From: Betaproteobacteria bacterium HGW-Betaproteobacteria-7
Lineage (GTDB): Bacteria > Pseudomonadota > Gammaproteobacteria > Burkholderiales > Rhodocyclaceae
Assembly (NCBI GenBank): GCA_002840765.1
Contig: PHCE01000003.1
Coordinates: 149,743-213,742 of the forward strand
Direction of reading: 5' to 3'
DNA length: 64,000 bases
Below the pieces are notes generated by a model. That model was not told where the DNA came from. It did no database searches and saw nothing but the letters and a program-made list of their open reading frames with translations. Below, piece after piece: positions 1 to 8,103 of the stretch (position 1 is its first letter; each line of letters begins with the position of its first letter). Position numbers and translations under genes: made by a program.

Positions 1-531
1 CAGCCCAACGCCACAAAGGATGGCCGGATAGATCATCGCCTGCGTAACATGGCGGCGAACCTGATCGATGCGGCTACGGTACTCAATGTAACGGGCCAGC
101 GAATTATCAAGGCTGGCCGTACGTTCGGCGGCCCGCATCAAGCCGCAATATAGCGGCGGAAATATCTCGGGCTGGGTCGCTAGCGCGGCGGCAAAACGTT
201 GCCCTTCACCGAGGCGACCACGCAAGTTGGCCAGAATTTCGCTCACTGCTGGTCGGCGTTCTTTCTCGTACAACGCGTCCAACGATTCAGTCAGGGTCAG
301 CCCGGCTTCAAGCAGGGCGAGCAATTCCTGACTGAACAACGGCAAGTCGAATGAGGCCTGGCTGCTGCGCCGTGCCATCCATTGTTGCCAGACTGGTTTG
401 TCTGCAGCCTTGACAGAAAGTGGACGAAAATCCCGAGCCGCCAAGTGCCGAAAGGCCTCCTCAGTATTGGCAGCCTCGATGTGGAGGGTTTCCACACCGT
501 TCGGACCTATGGCTCGGATGGAGAAATTCAT
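1..531 (-). CDS. gspF: Type II secretion inner-membrane protein GspF, 5' part only
   Basis: This reading frame is absent from the ORF track because it runs off the left edge. Translating the minus strand from the ATG at 531 gives MNFSIRAIGPNGVETLHIEAA and then an open frame to base 1. About 177 residues are visible. They contain the T2SSF signature region (SFDLPLFSQELLALLEAGLTL, then EGQRFAAALA and PPLYCGLMRAAE). This matches the first cytoplasmic helical domain of GspF/PilC, followed by the start of the first membrane segment (MIYPAILCGVGL). GspF is the polytopic platform protein of type II secretion machines. It begins 5 bases after the gspG stop, so the two are one transcription unit. The remaining two thirds of the gene lies outside the window. 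PilC is the alternative name, but the gspG neighbour favours GspF. Confidence 0.85.
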   Translation of the reverse strand, partial: MNFSIRAIGPNGVETLHIEAANTEEAFRHLAARDFRPLSVKAADKPVWQQWMARRSSQASFDLPLFSQELLALLEAGLTLTESLDALYEKERRPAVSEILANLRGRLGEGQRFAAALATQPEIFPPLYCGLMRAAERTASLDNSLARYIEYRSRIDQVRRHVTQAMIYPAILCGVGL

Positions 532-536
532 TTTTC

Positions 537-968
537 TCAGAACCGGATATCGGCGTTTTCACCGCTGCCACCGGCGCGACCGTCACGACCAAAGGAAAGC
601 AACTCGAAATCACGTCCGCTGCTGACATTGCTCTGGCGATAAAAGTAAGCGTTACCCCACGGGTCGACCGGGATATCTTTCTGCAGGTAAGGACCATTCC
701 AGCGCGGCTGGTTGTTTGGGCGGTTACGTAAAGCTCTCAGGCCGATCTCAGCGGAAGGATAGCTCCCGGTGTCGAGCCGGTATGATTCCAGCGCCCGAGC
801 CAGTGCCTCGATCTGCGTGCGGGCAGCAGTCACTTCCGACTTGTCGATTTGCGCCAGGTAGCGCGGCCCGACATAGGCTGCCAGCAAACCAATGATGGCA
901 ACGACGACAAGCAGTTCGAGCAGAGTAAAACCGGCAGATAGCCGAGAAATATCCGGTTTGTAGAACAT
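537..968 (-). CDS. gspG: Type II secretion major pseudopilin GspG
   Basis: The 143-residue protein has a class III prepilin leader. A short basic N-terminus is followed by G|FTLLELLVVVAIIGLLAAYV, with the prepilin peptidase site before Phe and the conserved Glu at mature position 5. The C-terminal half has the GspG pattern: IEALARALESYRLDTGSYPS, then NGPYLQKDIPVDPWGNAY and a calcium-loop-like FGRDGRAGG stretch. It is the major subunit of the periplasmic pseudopilus. The start at 968 has a good ribosome site (GGAGAAACG). It lies downstream of the fccAB-like genes on the same strand and immediately upstream of gspF. Only these two secretion genes are visible, so whether a complete system follows cannot be judged here. 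Confidence 0.92.
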   Translation of the reverse strand: MFYKPDISRLSAGFTLLELLVVVAIIGLLAAYVGPRYLAQIDKSEVTAARTQIEALARALESYRLDTGSYPSAEIGLRALRNRPNNQPRWNGPYLQKDIPVDPWGNAYFYRQSNVSSGRDFELLSFGRDGRAGGSGENADIRF

Positions 969-994
969 CGTTTCTCCTCTGGATAAAATCCGGA

Positions 995-1014
995 ATCGTG
1001 GCGAGATCCACGAT
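995..1014 (-). terminator. Small stem-loop between the flavoprotein gene and gspG
   Basis: ATCGTGG and CCACGAT form a 7-bp stem around a 6-base loop in the 63-base gap between the flavoprotein stop and the gspG start. On the minus strand it is followed only by a short ATTTTA run, so it would be a weak terminator or an attenuating stem rather than a strong stop. Confidence 0.4.
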
Positions 1015-1031
1015 CCCGGTCAGCCAAGTTC

Positions 1032-2333
1032 TTAAGCGAAGCTGTCTTCCATCAAAGCGTTAAACCACTTGAACATTTCCTTGTAGTTGTCCTGTGAACG
1101 AGCCGTCGCCTCACCGGAAGCCGCAGGCACCGCCTGCATGCTGCCGCTCACCGGGTCGTAGGCAAACACTGCGGTCAGCCACGATGCCGTATCCGACGTG
1201 ATCGGCGAATAACAGGCCGAGTTGGTGATCGGCGACGGATCCGGGCTACGTCCGGCCAGCAAACGCACGATGGCATCGGCACAAATCTTGGCTTCCTGAT
1301 TGGCGATATGGCCGGCCTTCGGCTGGGTGGTTGCCGAGGCATCACCGATGACGTGGATGCCGGGCGCCGCAGTGGACTGATAGGTCAGCACATCAACCCC
1401 GGCCCAACGGCCACTGACATTGGCCAGCCCGTTGTCAATAACCACCTTGCCGGCGCGATGCGCCGGAATAGCATTGATCACGCTGGCCTGGAGATTGCCC
1501 GCACTGGTGTTGAGGGTCATTGTGCTGGCATCAATACTGTTGATGCTGATGCCGGGGCGATAGTCGATAACGCCCCTGTGCACGACGTTGAAAGCATCGG
1601 CAAAAGCCAGCGGCTCGGCGGTAATGCCCGGATTGGCATCGAGCACGATAACCTTTGAGCCAGGGCGGTTCTTCTTTAGCCAGTCCGCCACAACGCAAGC
1701 ACGTTCATAAGGGCCAGGTGGGCAGCGATAGGGCTTGGCCGGAATGGTCATCGCAAAGACGCCGCCAGGTTTCATGGCAAGCAACTGGTTGCGCAGCACT
1801 GTGGTCTGCGTGCCCGCCTTCCAGGCATGTGGCACCTTGGCTTGGGCGGCTGCTGTTTCAAGGCCGGGAATGGTATCGAAATCAATACCCGGGGCGACCA
1901 CAAGGCGGTCGTACGGCAATTTTCTGCCATCAGCCAGAGTGACGCTATGGCCCACGGGGTCAATCGCGGCAACATCACCCTTGACCAGACCGACGCCATA
2001 GCGGGTGGCCAGGTTGGTATAGCCGAATTGCAGCGAAGTCATCGTGCGCTGGCCGTTGAGTACCAGATTGCTCAGGATGTTCGAGGCATAGGAAGTTTCA
2101 CGCTCGACCAAGGTAACCAGAACGCCCGCGCCGCCCCAAAGGCGAAGGTACTTGGCAACAGTTGCACCCGCCATGCCACCGCCGATAACGACGACGCGGC
2201 CTTTAATGCCGGTATTGGTGGGAACGGTCCCTAGCTGGGCAGGCGTCGCCGCACGCACCAGGCCGGATAAACCGGCAGCAGAAATACCTGCGCCAGCCAT
2301 GCTGGCCAGACGGAAGAAGTCACGACGATTCAT
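1032..2333 (-). CDS. Flavocytochrome c sulfide dehydrogenase-like flavoprotein (FccB/SoxF family)
   Basis: A 433-residue periplasmic flavoprotein. The N-terminus MNRRDFFRLASMAGAGISAAG is a twin-arginine signal. It is followed by a dinucleotide-binding fold (VVVIGGGMAGATVAKYL), the family-typical FRCPPGPYERA-like segment (here PYRCPPGPYERAC), a second FAD region (GIHVIGDASATTQPKAGH) and the C-terminal FCSD domain ending KWFNALMEDSFA. Compared from memory with Allochromatium FccB, the cysteine that binds FAD covalently (YTCYLSN) is Asn here (YASNILSN). One cysteine of the redox disulfide is Ser (GDAC to GDAS), while the other (RCPPGP) is present. The fold and the cytochrome partner are clear, but canonical sulfide oxidation is doubtful. 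Its start overlaps the cytochrome stop by 4 bases (ATGA), so the two are translationally coupled. Confidence 0.8.
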   Translation of the reverse strand: MNRRDFFRLASMAGAGISAAGLSGLVRAATPAQLGTVPTNTGIKGRVVVIGGGMAGATVAKYLRLWGGAGVLVTLVERETSYASNILSNLVLNGQRTMTSLQFGYTNLATRYGVGLVKGDVAAIDPVGHSVTLADGRKLPYDRLVVAPGIDFDTIPGLETAAAQAKVPHAWKAGTQTTVLRNQLLAMKPGGVFAMTIPAKPYRCPPGPYERACVVADWLKKNRPGSKVIVLDANPGITAEPLAFADAFNVVHRGVIDYRPGISINSIDASTMTLNTSAGNLQASVINAIPAHRAGKVVIDNGLANVSGRWAGVDVLTYQSTAAPGIHVIGDASATTQPKAGHIANQEAKICADAIVRLLAGRSPDPSPITNSACYSPITSDTASWLTAVFAYDPVSGSMQAVPAASGEATARSQDNYKEMFKWFNALMEDSFA

Positions 2334-2716
2334 GATTTCGACTCCTTTTTCTCTGATTTTTTGGACGTCTTAACGTCCGCGGCAGTCGTGCTGGAAGTTG
2401 ATTTTTGCGTCGCCAGATAATCCGCAATCAGTCGCATCTGCGCATCGGTGTAACCCCGTGCATGCATGTCCATGATGTCCGGCTTCGATTTGGCGCGCAT
2501 TTCACGCAGCTCTTTGTAAATCTCATTGGACGACTCGCCAGAGAGGCGCTCAAAGCCGATGCGCGATTTGCCATCGTAGCCATGGCACTGGAAGCAGTTC
2601 GATGCAAGAAGGCGACCCGCTGGCGGGGCTGTAGTGGTTTGAGCAGCAACACAGGTGCTGGCCAGGGCGACCGGGAGCCAGAGCAGGGCTCGCCAGCGCG
2701 TTATTTCTCGATTCAT
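2330..2716 (-). CDS. Monoheme c-type cytochrome, FccA-like partner of the flavoprotein
   Basis: The 128-residue protein has a Sec signal (ALLWLPVALASTCVAAQ) and one heme-binding motif, NCFQCHGYDG, near residue 41. A plausible axial Met lies in PDIMDMHARGYTD, and the domain closes with a helix (MRLIADYLATQ) typical of class I cytochromes c of the FccA/cytochrome c553 type. The C-terminus is a Lys/Ser-rich tail (TSKKSEKKESKS). It should accept electrons from the flavoprotein encoded immediately downstream, with which it overlaps by 4 bases. Canonical FccA proteins of phototrophs are diheme; this one has a single heme. Confidence 0.82.
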   Translation of the reverse strand: MNREITRWRALLWLPVALASTCVAAQTTTAPPAGRLLASNCFQCHGYDGKSRIGFERLSGESSNEIYKELREMRAKSKPDIMDMHARGYTDAQMRLIADYLATQKSTSSTTAADVKTSKKSEKKESKS

Positions 2717-2873
2717 GATGAACCTCCGAAGTGGTATCTAGGGATTGGGACTGACTTTTTGCGGCTCCTGGCCGAATCCGCAGAACGGATATTCATCGTT
2801 TGCCAGCAAAAGTTCGCATGTCGTCCACCCCCGACACTTTTGCTGCTGAGTGCTCTGGCTTACGATGCTGGCC

Positions 2874-4310
2874 ATGAAGCGTTATCCCCGATCACTTTTG
2901 CAGCTGATCACCTTGGGACATTTCCTGTTCGCGATGCCATTACTCATTGCGGCTGGCTATGTTTTCCTCAAACTGCAAACCCTCAATGGCCACTACCGTG
3001 CCGCGATTGAACACGCCTCAATTTCCTCAAGGTTGAGTGGTGAATTGGCAGAAGATCTTCTGCACATGGAACGTAACCTGCGTCGTCATGTGCTTCTGAA
3101 AAACGCCGACACTCTCCACGATTACAATGATGTTCGCATCGAGTGGGAGGGGCATGTTGCCGCGTTCGCCCGCCTGCCGCAGCTACCTCTGGGTATCGTC
3201 AACGAACTGCAAGATCTGGTGGATAGTGAAAAGCGGGCCTATGTCGCCATGCTGGATAGCGGGAATACATCAACTCTGCAAGCGGCAATCGATGAACTTA
3301 AGCAGCGTTCAAATACCACGCTGGAGTCGGCGCGACAGGTCCTTGATGACGACCAGGCGAGATTCCTTCGGGAGTCGGAAGCGCTGAGCCAGCGACTTAT
3401 CCTGGCCGCCGTCATGGCGGTTGGGGTCGCCCTCTGTTGTCTGTGGGCAGTCAGATCGCTACTGGCTCGCCTGATCGGTCGCTTTGAGCGAGCGCTGTTG
3501 AGGTTGGGTAAAGGGGATCTGCAGCAGCCCATCGAACTCGACGGCCCCGGCGACCTGCGCTGGCTGGGCCGCTGGCTGGAATGGTTGCGCCGCCGCCTGC
3601 TTTCACTGGAAGAAGGGCGAACCCAGGTCTTACGCCACGTTTCCCATGAACTAAAAACGCCGTTGGCCGCCATGCAGGAAGGTAGCTCATTGCTGGCAGA
3701 GGAAGTGCCAGGGCCGCTGACGCCTGAGCAACGCCGGATCGTCAATATCCTGAAAAGCAACTCCCGGCGCCTCCAGGATCTGATTGAAGGCCTGTTACGC
3801 CTGCAACAGGCGGGGCACTTAGCTGAGCGTATCGGCTTTGAAACGCTGCGCTTTGATCAGTTGATTGAACAAGTGCTGGAAACCTGTCGCTTGATTGCCG
3901 GAGAGCGCAGCATCAACTTCCACTGCGAACTCCGCGAAACCGAGATTTTCGCCGGACGCGAGGCACTGATCACCATTGTCCATAACCTGCTATCCAACGC
4001 CATCAAGTTTTCGCCGGAGTACGGATGCATTCGGGTCACGCTGCAGCACGACGCGGATCAAGCGGTACTCGATGTCATGGACGAAGGCCCCGGCATATCC
4101 CGGCGGGATGCCAAACAGATATTCGAACCATTTTATCGCAGCGAGGCATCACGCCAGATCGCTGGCATCGGGCTTGGTCTGGCTATAGCCCGGACATTTG
4201 TTCTGGCACACCGGGGCGAGATTTCGCTTTTGCCAGCGAGTGCCGGCGGACATTTTCGCGTCACGCTGCCATTGAAAGCCCCCTATCTTGGAGCACAAGT
4301 AGATGGTTAA
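2874..4310 (+). CDS. glrK: Sensor histidine kinase, GlrK/QseE type
   Basis: A membrane histidine kinase of 478 residues from the ATG at 2874. ATG 2865 or GTG 2850 in the same frame would add 3 or 8 residues, and none has a strong ribosome site. TM1 lies around residues 10-32 and a helical periplasmic region at about 33-170. TM2 is LILAAVMAVGVALCCLWAV, followed by HAMP. The phosphoacceptor box is RHVSHELKTPLAAMQEG, and the ATP lid has N, G1 and G2 boxes (NLLSNAIKFSPE, DVMDEGPGI, GIGLGLAIA). All catalytic motifs are intact. It heads a three-gene unit with a QseG-like lipoprotein and a GlrR-like regulator, the order known from enterobacterial glrK-qseG-glrR. It is divergent from the cytochrome gene. 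Confidence 0.85.
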   Translation: MKRYPRSLLQLITLGHFLFAMPLLIAAGYVFLKLQTLNGHYRAAIEHASISSRLSGELAEDLLHMERNLRRHVLLKNADTLHDYNDVRIEWEGHVAAFARLPQLPLGIVNELQDLVDSEKRAYVAMLDSGNTSTLQAAIDELKQRSNTTLESARQVLDDDQARFLRESEALSQRLILAAVMAVGVALCCLWAVRSLLARLIGRFERALLRLGKGDLQQPIELDGPGDLRWLGRWLEWLRRRLLSLEEGRTQVLRHVSHELKTPLAAMQEGSSLLAEEVPGPLTPEQRRIVNILKSNSRRLQDLIEGLLRLQQAGHLAERIGFETLRFDQLIEQVLETCRLIAGERSINFHCELRETEIFAGREALITIVHNLLSNAIKFSPEYGCIRVTLQHDADQAVLDVMDEGPGISRRDAKQIFEPFYRSEASRQIAGIGLGLAIARTFVLAHRGEISLLPASAGGHFRVTLPLKAPYLGAQVDG

Positions 4311-4319
4311 GGATTCGCC

Positions 4320-4583
4320 ATGTTGAAGTTAGTGCTAACGGTTGTTGCCGTGGCCGGTCTGAACGGCTGCACCACCCGCGGTGGGCACCAGTCACCCGAG
4401 GTACAGACCGAACCGACGCCTGTCAGTAGAGCACTGGCCGATAAACAACGTCAGTGCCTGAGCGAAAAGCGGCGCATGGAGATCGCTCTTAGAGATAGCG
4501 AGAAACAGGTTGACGATTTGCAGAAAAAACTTGACGTACTGCTCGCCATCGACCGCGAACTGCGCAGCAAAAAAGCCCGCTGA
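4320..4583 (+). CDS. qseG: Small QseG-like lipoprotein
   Basis: An 87-residue protein with a lipoprotein signal (LTVVAVAGLNGCTT, lipobox Cys near residue 17) and a C-terminal coiled coil (RALADKQRQCLSEKRRMEIALRDSEKQVDDLQKKLDVLLAIDREL). Its position between a GlrK-type kinase and a GlrR-type regulator, together with this architecture, supports a QseG/GlrG-type accessory lipoprotein that modulates the kinase from the outer membrane. It starts 9 bases after the kinase stop, and its TGA overlaps the next ATG (TGATG), so translation is coupled. Sequence identity to QseG is likely low, and the call rests mostly on context. Confidence 0.7.
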   Translation: MLKLVLTVVAVAGLNGCTTRGGHQSPEVQTEPTPVSRALADKQRQCLSEKRRMEIALRDSEKQVDDLQKKLDVLLAIDRELRSKKAR

Positions 4584-5920
4584 TGGCCCTGGGTGCGCAG
4601 ATTCTGGTTGTCGATGACGACCTTGACATGTTGCATCTGATCGGCCTGCGCTTGACGGCAGCCGGCTATCAGGTCAGCGAAGCCAGTTCGGGTGAGGCAG
4701 CGCTGCTTAGTTTTTACCGCAATCGCCCGCAAATGGTGCTCACTGACCTGCGTATGGAAAAGATGGATGGCCTGGCGTTGTTTGACCGCTTGCAGGCTGA
4801 GGCACCGACCATGCCAGTGATTGTCCTGACGGCGCACGGCACCATACCCGATGCTGTTATGGCCACTCAAAAAGGGGTTTTCAGTTTTCTGACCAAGCCT
4901 TTTGATGGTCAGGAACTCCTGCGACGCGTGGCTGATGCGATCCGCCTGTCGCCATCGGTCGACGCCAAAAATGGCTCGGCGCATTGGCGCAATGAATTGA
5001 TCACCACCAACGTCCGTATGGAAGAGTTGTTGCGGCAGGTGTTGCGTGTCAGCGCAGAGTCCCAGACTTCGCTGATCGTAGGGCCGAGCGGTTCCGGTAA
5101 AGAGAACCTGGCGCAGGCGATTCGAAAAGCCGGGCCGCGTGCTGAGCAGCCCTACGTTTGTATTTCCTGCACCGACTATCCGGCCAATGCACTCGAAGAC
5201 ATGTTATCGGCGGGGAATCCCGACAACGTTTATGCACAAGCTGCCGGTGGCATCCTTTTTTTGCAGGGTGTTTCAGCCTTGTCGCTGATTGCGCAGGCGC
5301 GACTGTTTTCTGTGCTCTTCGCGCAAGCTCAAGCCAGGGACCCTTTACAGCGACTCAACTCGGCGCCTCAGAAGAGTGCCCCGCTTGACGTACAGGTTAT
5401 CGCCGCGAGCCCGCGGCCACTTGATGCTGAACTGGCGGAAGGGTGCTTTCGCAGTGACTTGTTCTACTTGTTGAGCCGGACGACCTTGATCATTCCGCCC
5501 TTGAGCGAGCGCAGCGAAGATATCCCGCTTCTCGCCAATTATTTTCTCACCCGCATTCGCCCGGAAAAATCGCTGACACTGTCTCCTGAGTCGCTCTCAG
5601 CGCTGCATGAAGGACGCTGGCCGGGGAACATCCGTCAATTGAAAAACGTGCTTGAACGAGTCGCCGAATTAAGCTTGACGCCGGTAATTCCCGAGAGCGC
5701 CCTTCGTCGCATCATGCGGGAGTCAGAAGAAGACAGCCTGGCCGCTTTTGACGATGCGCGCCGTGAATTCGAGCGCGACTATCTGGTTCGCCTGCTGCAG
5801 GCCACCGCTGGCAATGTCTCGCAGGCGGCGCGCGTGGCGCAGAGAAACCGGACTGAGTTCTACAAACTTCTTGCCCGGCATGGCTTGGATCCAATCAACT
5901 TCAAACAGAAATTTCGCTGA
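4583..5920 (+). CDS. glrR: GlrR/QseF-type response regulator with a degenerate sigma-54 AAA+ domain
   Basis: A 445-residue NtrC-family layout: REC domain (residues 5-120, DDD near 11, phosphoacceptor in LTDLRMEKMDG, Lys in LTKPFDG), AAA+ domain (145-370) and a Fis-type HTH (GNVSQAARVAQRNRTEFYKLL). The AAA+ part is abnormal. Walker A is present (GPSGSGKEN). The stretch that should read ELFGHxxGAFTGA is replaced by EDMLSAGNPDNVYAQAAGG, so the sigma-54-contacting GAFTGA loop is missing. Walker B LFLDE is LFLQG. The later WPGNIRQLKNVLERV motif is intact. It probably cannot hydrolyse ATP or remodel sigma-54 holoenzyme, and may act as a plain DNA-binding regulator. No frameshift is visible and the frame is open throughout. 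Confidence 0.85.
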   Translation: MALGAQILVVDDDLDMLHLIGLRLTAAGYQVSEASSGEAALLSFYRNRPQMVLTDLRMEKMDGLALFDRLQAEAPTMPVIVLTAHGTIPDAVMATQKGVFSFLTKPFDGQELLRRVADAIRLSPSVDAKNGSAHWRNELITTNVRMEELLRQVLRVSAESQTSLIVGPSGSGKENLAQAIRKAGPRAEQPYVCISCTDYPANALEDMLSAGNPDNVYAQAAGGILFLQGVSALSLIAQARLFSVLFAQAQARDPLQRLNSAPQKSAPLDVQVIAASPRPLDAELAEGCFRSDLFYLLSRTTLIIPPLSERSEDIPLLANYFLTRIRPEKSLTLSPESLSALHEGRWPGNIRQLKNVLERVAELSLTPVIPESALRRIMRESEEDSLAAFDDARREFERDYLVRLLQATAGNVSQAARVAQRNRTEFYKLLARHGLDPINFKQKFR

Positions 5921-5974
5921 ATGCGATGAGAGGCGGTTGCTGAAAATGGGGATTTACCGAACCACGTGATTGGC

Positions 5975-5995
5975 AAAGCGCGAACCGGGCGCTTT
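5975..5995. terminator. Terminator between convergent glrR and urtE
   Basis: AAAGCGC-gaaccgg-GCGCTTT is a perfect 7-bp stem with a 7-base loop, followed by one more T on the plus strand. It lies in the 80-base gap between the convergent glrR and urtE genes and can serve both strands because the stem ends are A/T tracts. Confidence 0.6.
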
Positions 5996-6000
5996 TCCTA

Positions 6001-6693
6001 TCAAACCGCCAGCGCCTCGCGCACCCCGTCCTGCGGCATCGTCTCGCCCCGCCCGCGCATGATGAATTCGCCGCGCTCCATCAGCAGGTACTGGTCGGCC
6101 AGCGATTCGGCGAAGTCGTAGTACTGCTCGACCAGCAGGATGGCCATTTCGCCGGTTTCGGCGAGCATGCGGATGGCGCGCTCGATGTCCTTGATGATCG
6201 ACGGCTGGATGCCCTCGGTCGGTTCATCCAGGATCAGCAGCGACGGCCCCATGGCCAGTGCGCGACCGATCGCCAGTTGCTGCTGTTGGCCACCGGAGAG
6301 GTCGCCGCCACGTCGGTGCATCATCTGCTTGAGCACCGGGAACATGTCGAAGATGCGCTGCGGAATCTTGGCGCTGCCGGGCTTGGTCGCCAGGCCCATC
6401 AGCAGGTTTTCCTCGACGGTCAGGCGCGGAAAGATTTCGCGGCCCTGCGGCACGTAGCCGATGCCGGCTTTGACCCGTTCATGCGGGGGGATGTGGGTGA
6501 TGTCCCGGCCGGCGAAAGTGATGCTGCCTTGCTTGGTTTTGACCAGGCCCATCAGTGATTTGAGCAGGGTGGTCTTGCCGACGCCGTTGCGGCCGAGCAG
6601 GGTGGTGACTTCGCCTTTTTGCAGTTCGAAGGACAAGCCACGGAGGATGTGGGAGCCGCCGTAGGCTTGGTGGAGGTTGTCGATTTTCAGCAT
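6001..6693 (-). CDS. urtE: Urea ABC transporter ATP-binding subunit UrtE
   Basis: A 230-residue ABC ATPase of the branched-chain amino acid (LivF-like) class. Walker A is LGRNGVGKTTLL, the signature LSGGQQQQLAIGRAL, Walker B LLILDEPTEGIQPS, and the switch His is replaced by VEQYYDFA as is usual in this class. The GIGYVPQGREIFPRLTVEENLLMG segment is typical of UrtE. With UrtD it powers the UrtBC permease for high-affinity urea import. It is the last gene of the urtBCDE run, but is separated from urtD by about 580 bases holding a large palindromic repeat, which is unusual because urtD and urtE normally abut. Confidence 0.93.
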   Translation of the reverse strand: MLKIDNLHQAYGGSHILRGLSFELQKGEVTTLLGRNGVGKTTLLKSLMGLVKTKQGSITFAGRDITHIPPHERVKAGIGYVPQGREIFPRLTVEENLLMGLATKPGSAKIPQRIFDMFPVLKQMMHRRGGDLSGGQQQQLAIGRALAMGPSLLILDEPTEGIQPSIIKDIERAIRMLAETGEMAILLVEQYYDFAESLADQYLLMERGEFIMRGRGETMPQDGVREALAV

Positions 6694-6740
6694 TTTGGCT
6701 GCTCCTTGCTTAGGAATTGGGTTCCGCGCTTGAGGCGCGG

Positions 6741-7228
6741 CTTACTTTCTTTTGCTTCGCCAAAAGAAAGTAAGCAAAGAAAAGGCGACCCTGGGTCGGT
6801 GCCGGCTGCGCCGGTTCCCTGCGCTACTCGAAACGCCGGGCGGCTGCGGAACTCGGGGCTGCGCCCCTCAAACAGTCCTCGCCGAAAGCCCCCGGCGTTC
6901 CTGCGTTGCTCGGCACCTCTCAAGGGGCCCGGAAAGGCGTCCGGGTTCAACGGACAGAACTGATTTTTTGGTTTTTTTGCGGGTCGACCGCAATATTCAA
7001 TAAAAAAGCTTACCGGTTGGTCTGCGACGCTTTTGGGGTCCCCATGTGCAGCGTCGAGCAACGGAGCTGGCGGCGGAAAAAGGGCGAGGACTGTCTGAGG
7101 GGCGCAGCCCCGAGTTCCGCAGCCCCCGCCGACAGCGAGTAGCGCAGGGGAGTCGGCGCAGCCGACCGCGTAACCTGGGGTCGCCTTTTCTTTGCTTACT
7201 TTCTTTTGGCGAAGCAAAAGAAAGTGAG
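6741..7228. repeat. Large imperfect palindrome (about 145-bp arms) between urtD and urtE
   Basis: The left arm (about 6741-6883) and right arm (about 7083-7228) are inverted copies: CTTACTTTCTTTTGCTTCGCC, GAAAAGGCGACCC, CTGCGGAACTCGGGGCTGCG and CAGTCCTCGCC recur in reverse complement. Each arm starts with its own hairpin. The left one, CTTACTTTCTTTTG-cttcgc-CAAAAGAAAGTAAG (6741-6774), is a perfect 14-bp stem; the right one (7195-7228) has one mismatch. The roughly 200-base centre has an AT-rich stretch (GATTTTTTGGTTTTTTTGCG). ORFs called across it (for example 6687-7295) are compositional artefacts of the repeat. The element looks like a mobile intergenic repeat of the kind scattered in proteobacterial genomes. 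It holds no recognisable gene. Confidence 0.85.
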
Positions 7229-7272
7229 ACGCCCTCAAGGCGGAACCCCCAGCCAATAACCCCGAAAAAAAG

Positions 7273-8103
7273 TCACCGCCCAAGATAAACCTCAATCACC
7301 CGCTGATCATTCTGCACAGTCGCCAGATCGCCCTCCGCCAGAACAGAGCCTTCGTGCAGCACCGTCACCAGCCCACCCAGCTTCTCGACAAAGGCCATAT
7401 CGTGTTCAACGACCACCAGCGAATGCTTCCCCGCCAGCGAAACGAACAGTTCGGCAGTGCGCATGGTTTCGTCGTCGGTCATGCCGGCGACCGGTTCGTC
7501 GAGCAGCAGCAGCTTCGGTTCCTGCATCAGCAGCATGCCGATTTCCAGCCACTGTTTCTGGCCGTGCGAGAGCAGGCCGGCCGGGCGGTCGGCTTCGTGG
7601 TCGAGACGGATGGTGCGCAGGGTGTCGGCAATCAGGTCGCGGTCGTCGCCAGTCAGCCAGGCCATCAGGCTTTTCCACACGCGCTTGTCGGTCTTCATCG
7701 CCAGTTCGAGGTTTTCGAACACTGTGTGCTGTTCGAAGATGGTCGGTTTCTGGAACTTGCGGCCGATGCCGACGTGGGCGATTTCCGGCTCGGTCAGCCG
7801 GGTCAGGTCGATGGTCTGGCCGAAGTAGGCCTTGCCGGAATCGGGGCGGGTCTTGCCGGTGATGACGTCCATCATCGTTGTCTTGCCAGCGCCGTTGGGG
7901 CCGATGATGCAGCGCAGTTCGCCGGCGTTGATGGCCAGCGTCAGGTTGTTCAGGGCCTTGAAGCCGTCGAAGCTGACGGTGATGTCTTCGAGGTAGAGGG
8001 CGACGCCGTGCGACAGGTCGAGTTCGCCGGTGACGACGTGGCCGAGCTGGGTGGCGCTGTCGCCGCCGTCAGGTTGATCGGTGCGGATTGCTTGAGCGTT
8101 CAT
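7273..8103 (-). CDS. urtD: Urea ABC transporter ATP-binding subunit UrtD
   Basis: A 276-residue LivG-like ABC ATPase: Walker A IGPNGAGKTTMMDVI, signature LLSHGQKQWLEIGMLL, Walker B KLLLLDEPVAGMTDDE, then VVVEHDMAFVEKLG. The start chosen is the ATG at 8103 (MNAQAIRTDQ), which overlaps the urtC stop as ATGA; the track's upstream ATG at 8142 lies inside urtC and is unlikely. The first 35 or so residues before the ABC domain (GGDSATQLGHVVTGELDLSHG) are a non-conserved extension. It pairs with UrtE to energise urea uptake. Confidence 0.93.
   Translation of the reverse strand: MNAQAIRTDQPDGGDSATQLGHVVTGELDLSHGVALYLEDITVSFDGFKALNNLTLAINAGELRCIIGPNGAGKTTMMDVITGKTRPDSGKAYFGQTIDLTRLTEPEIAHVGIGRKFQKPTIFEQHTVFENLELAMKTDKRVWKSLMAWLTGDDRDLIADTLRTIRLDHEADRPAGLLSHGQKQWLEIGMLLMQEPKLLLLDEPVAGMTDDETMRTAELFVSLAGKHSLVVVEHDMAFVEKLGGLVTVLHEGSVLAEGDLATVQNDQRVIEVYLGR

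Noticed and set aside
6687-7295. ORFs across the urtD-urtE spacer
   Set aside because: They translate the palindromic repeat (for example FLCLLSFGEAKES), a common source of false hypothetical proteins.
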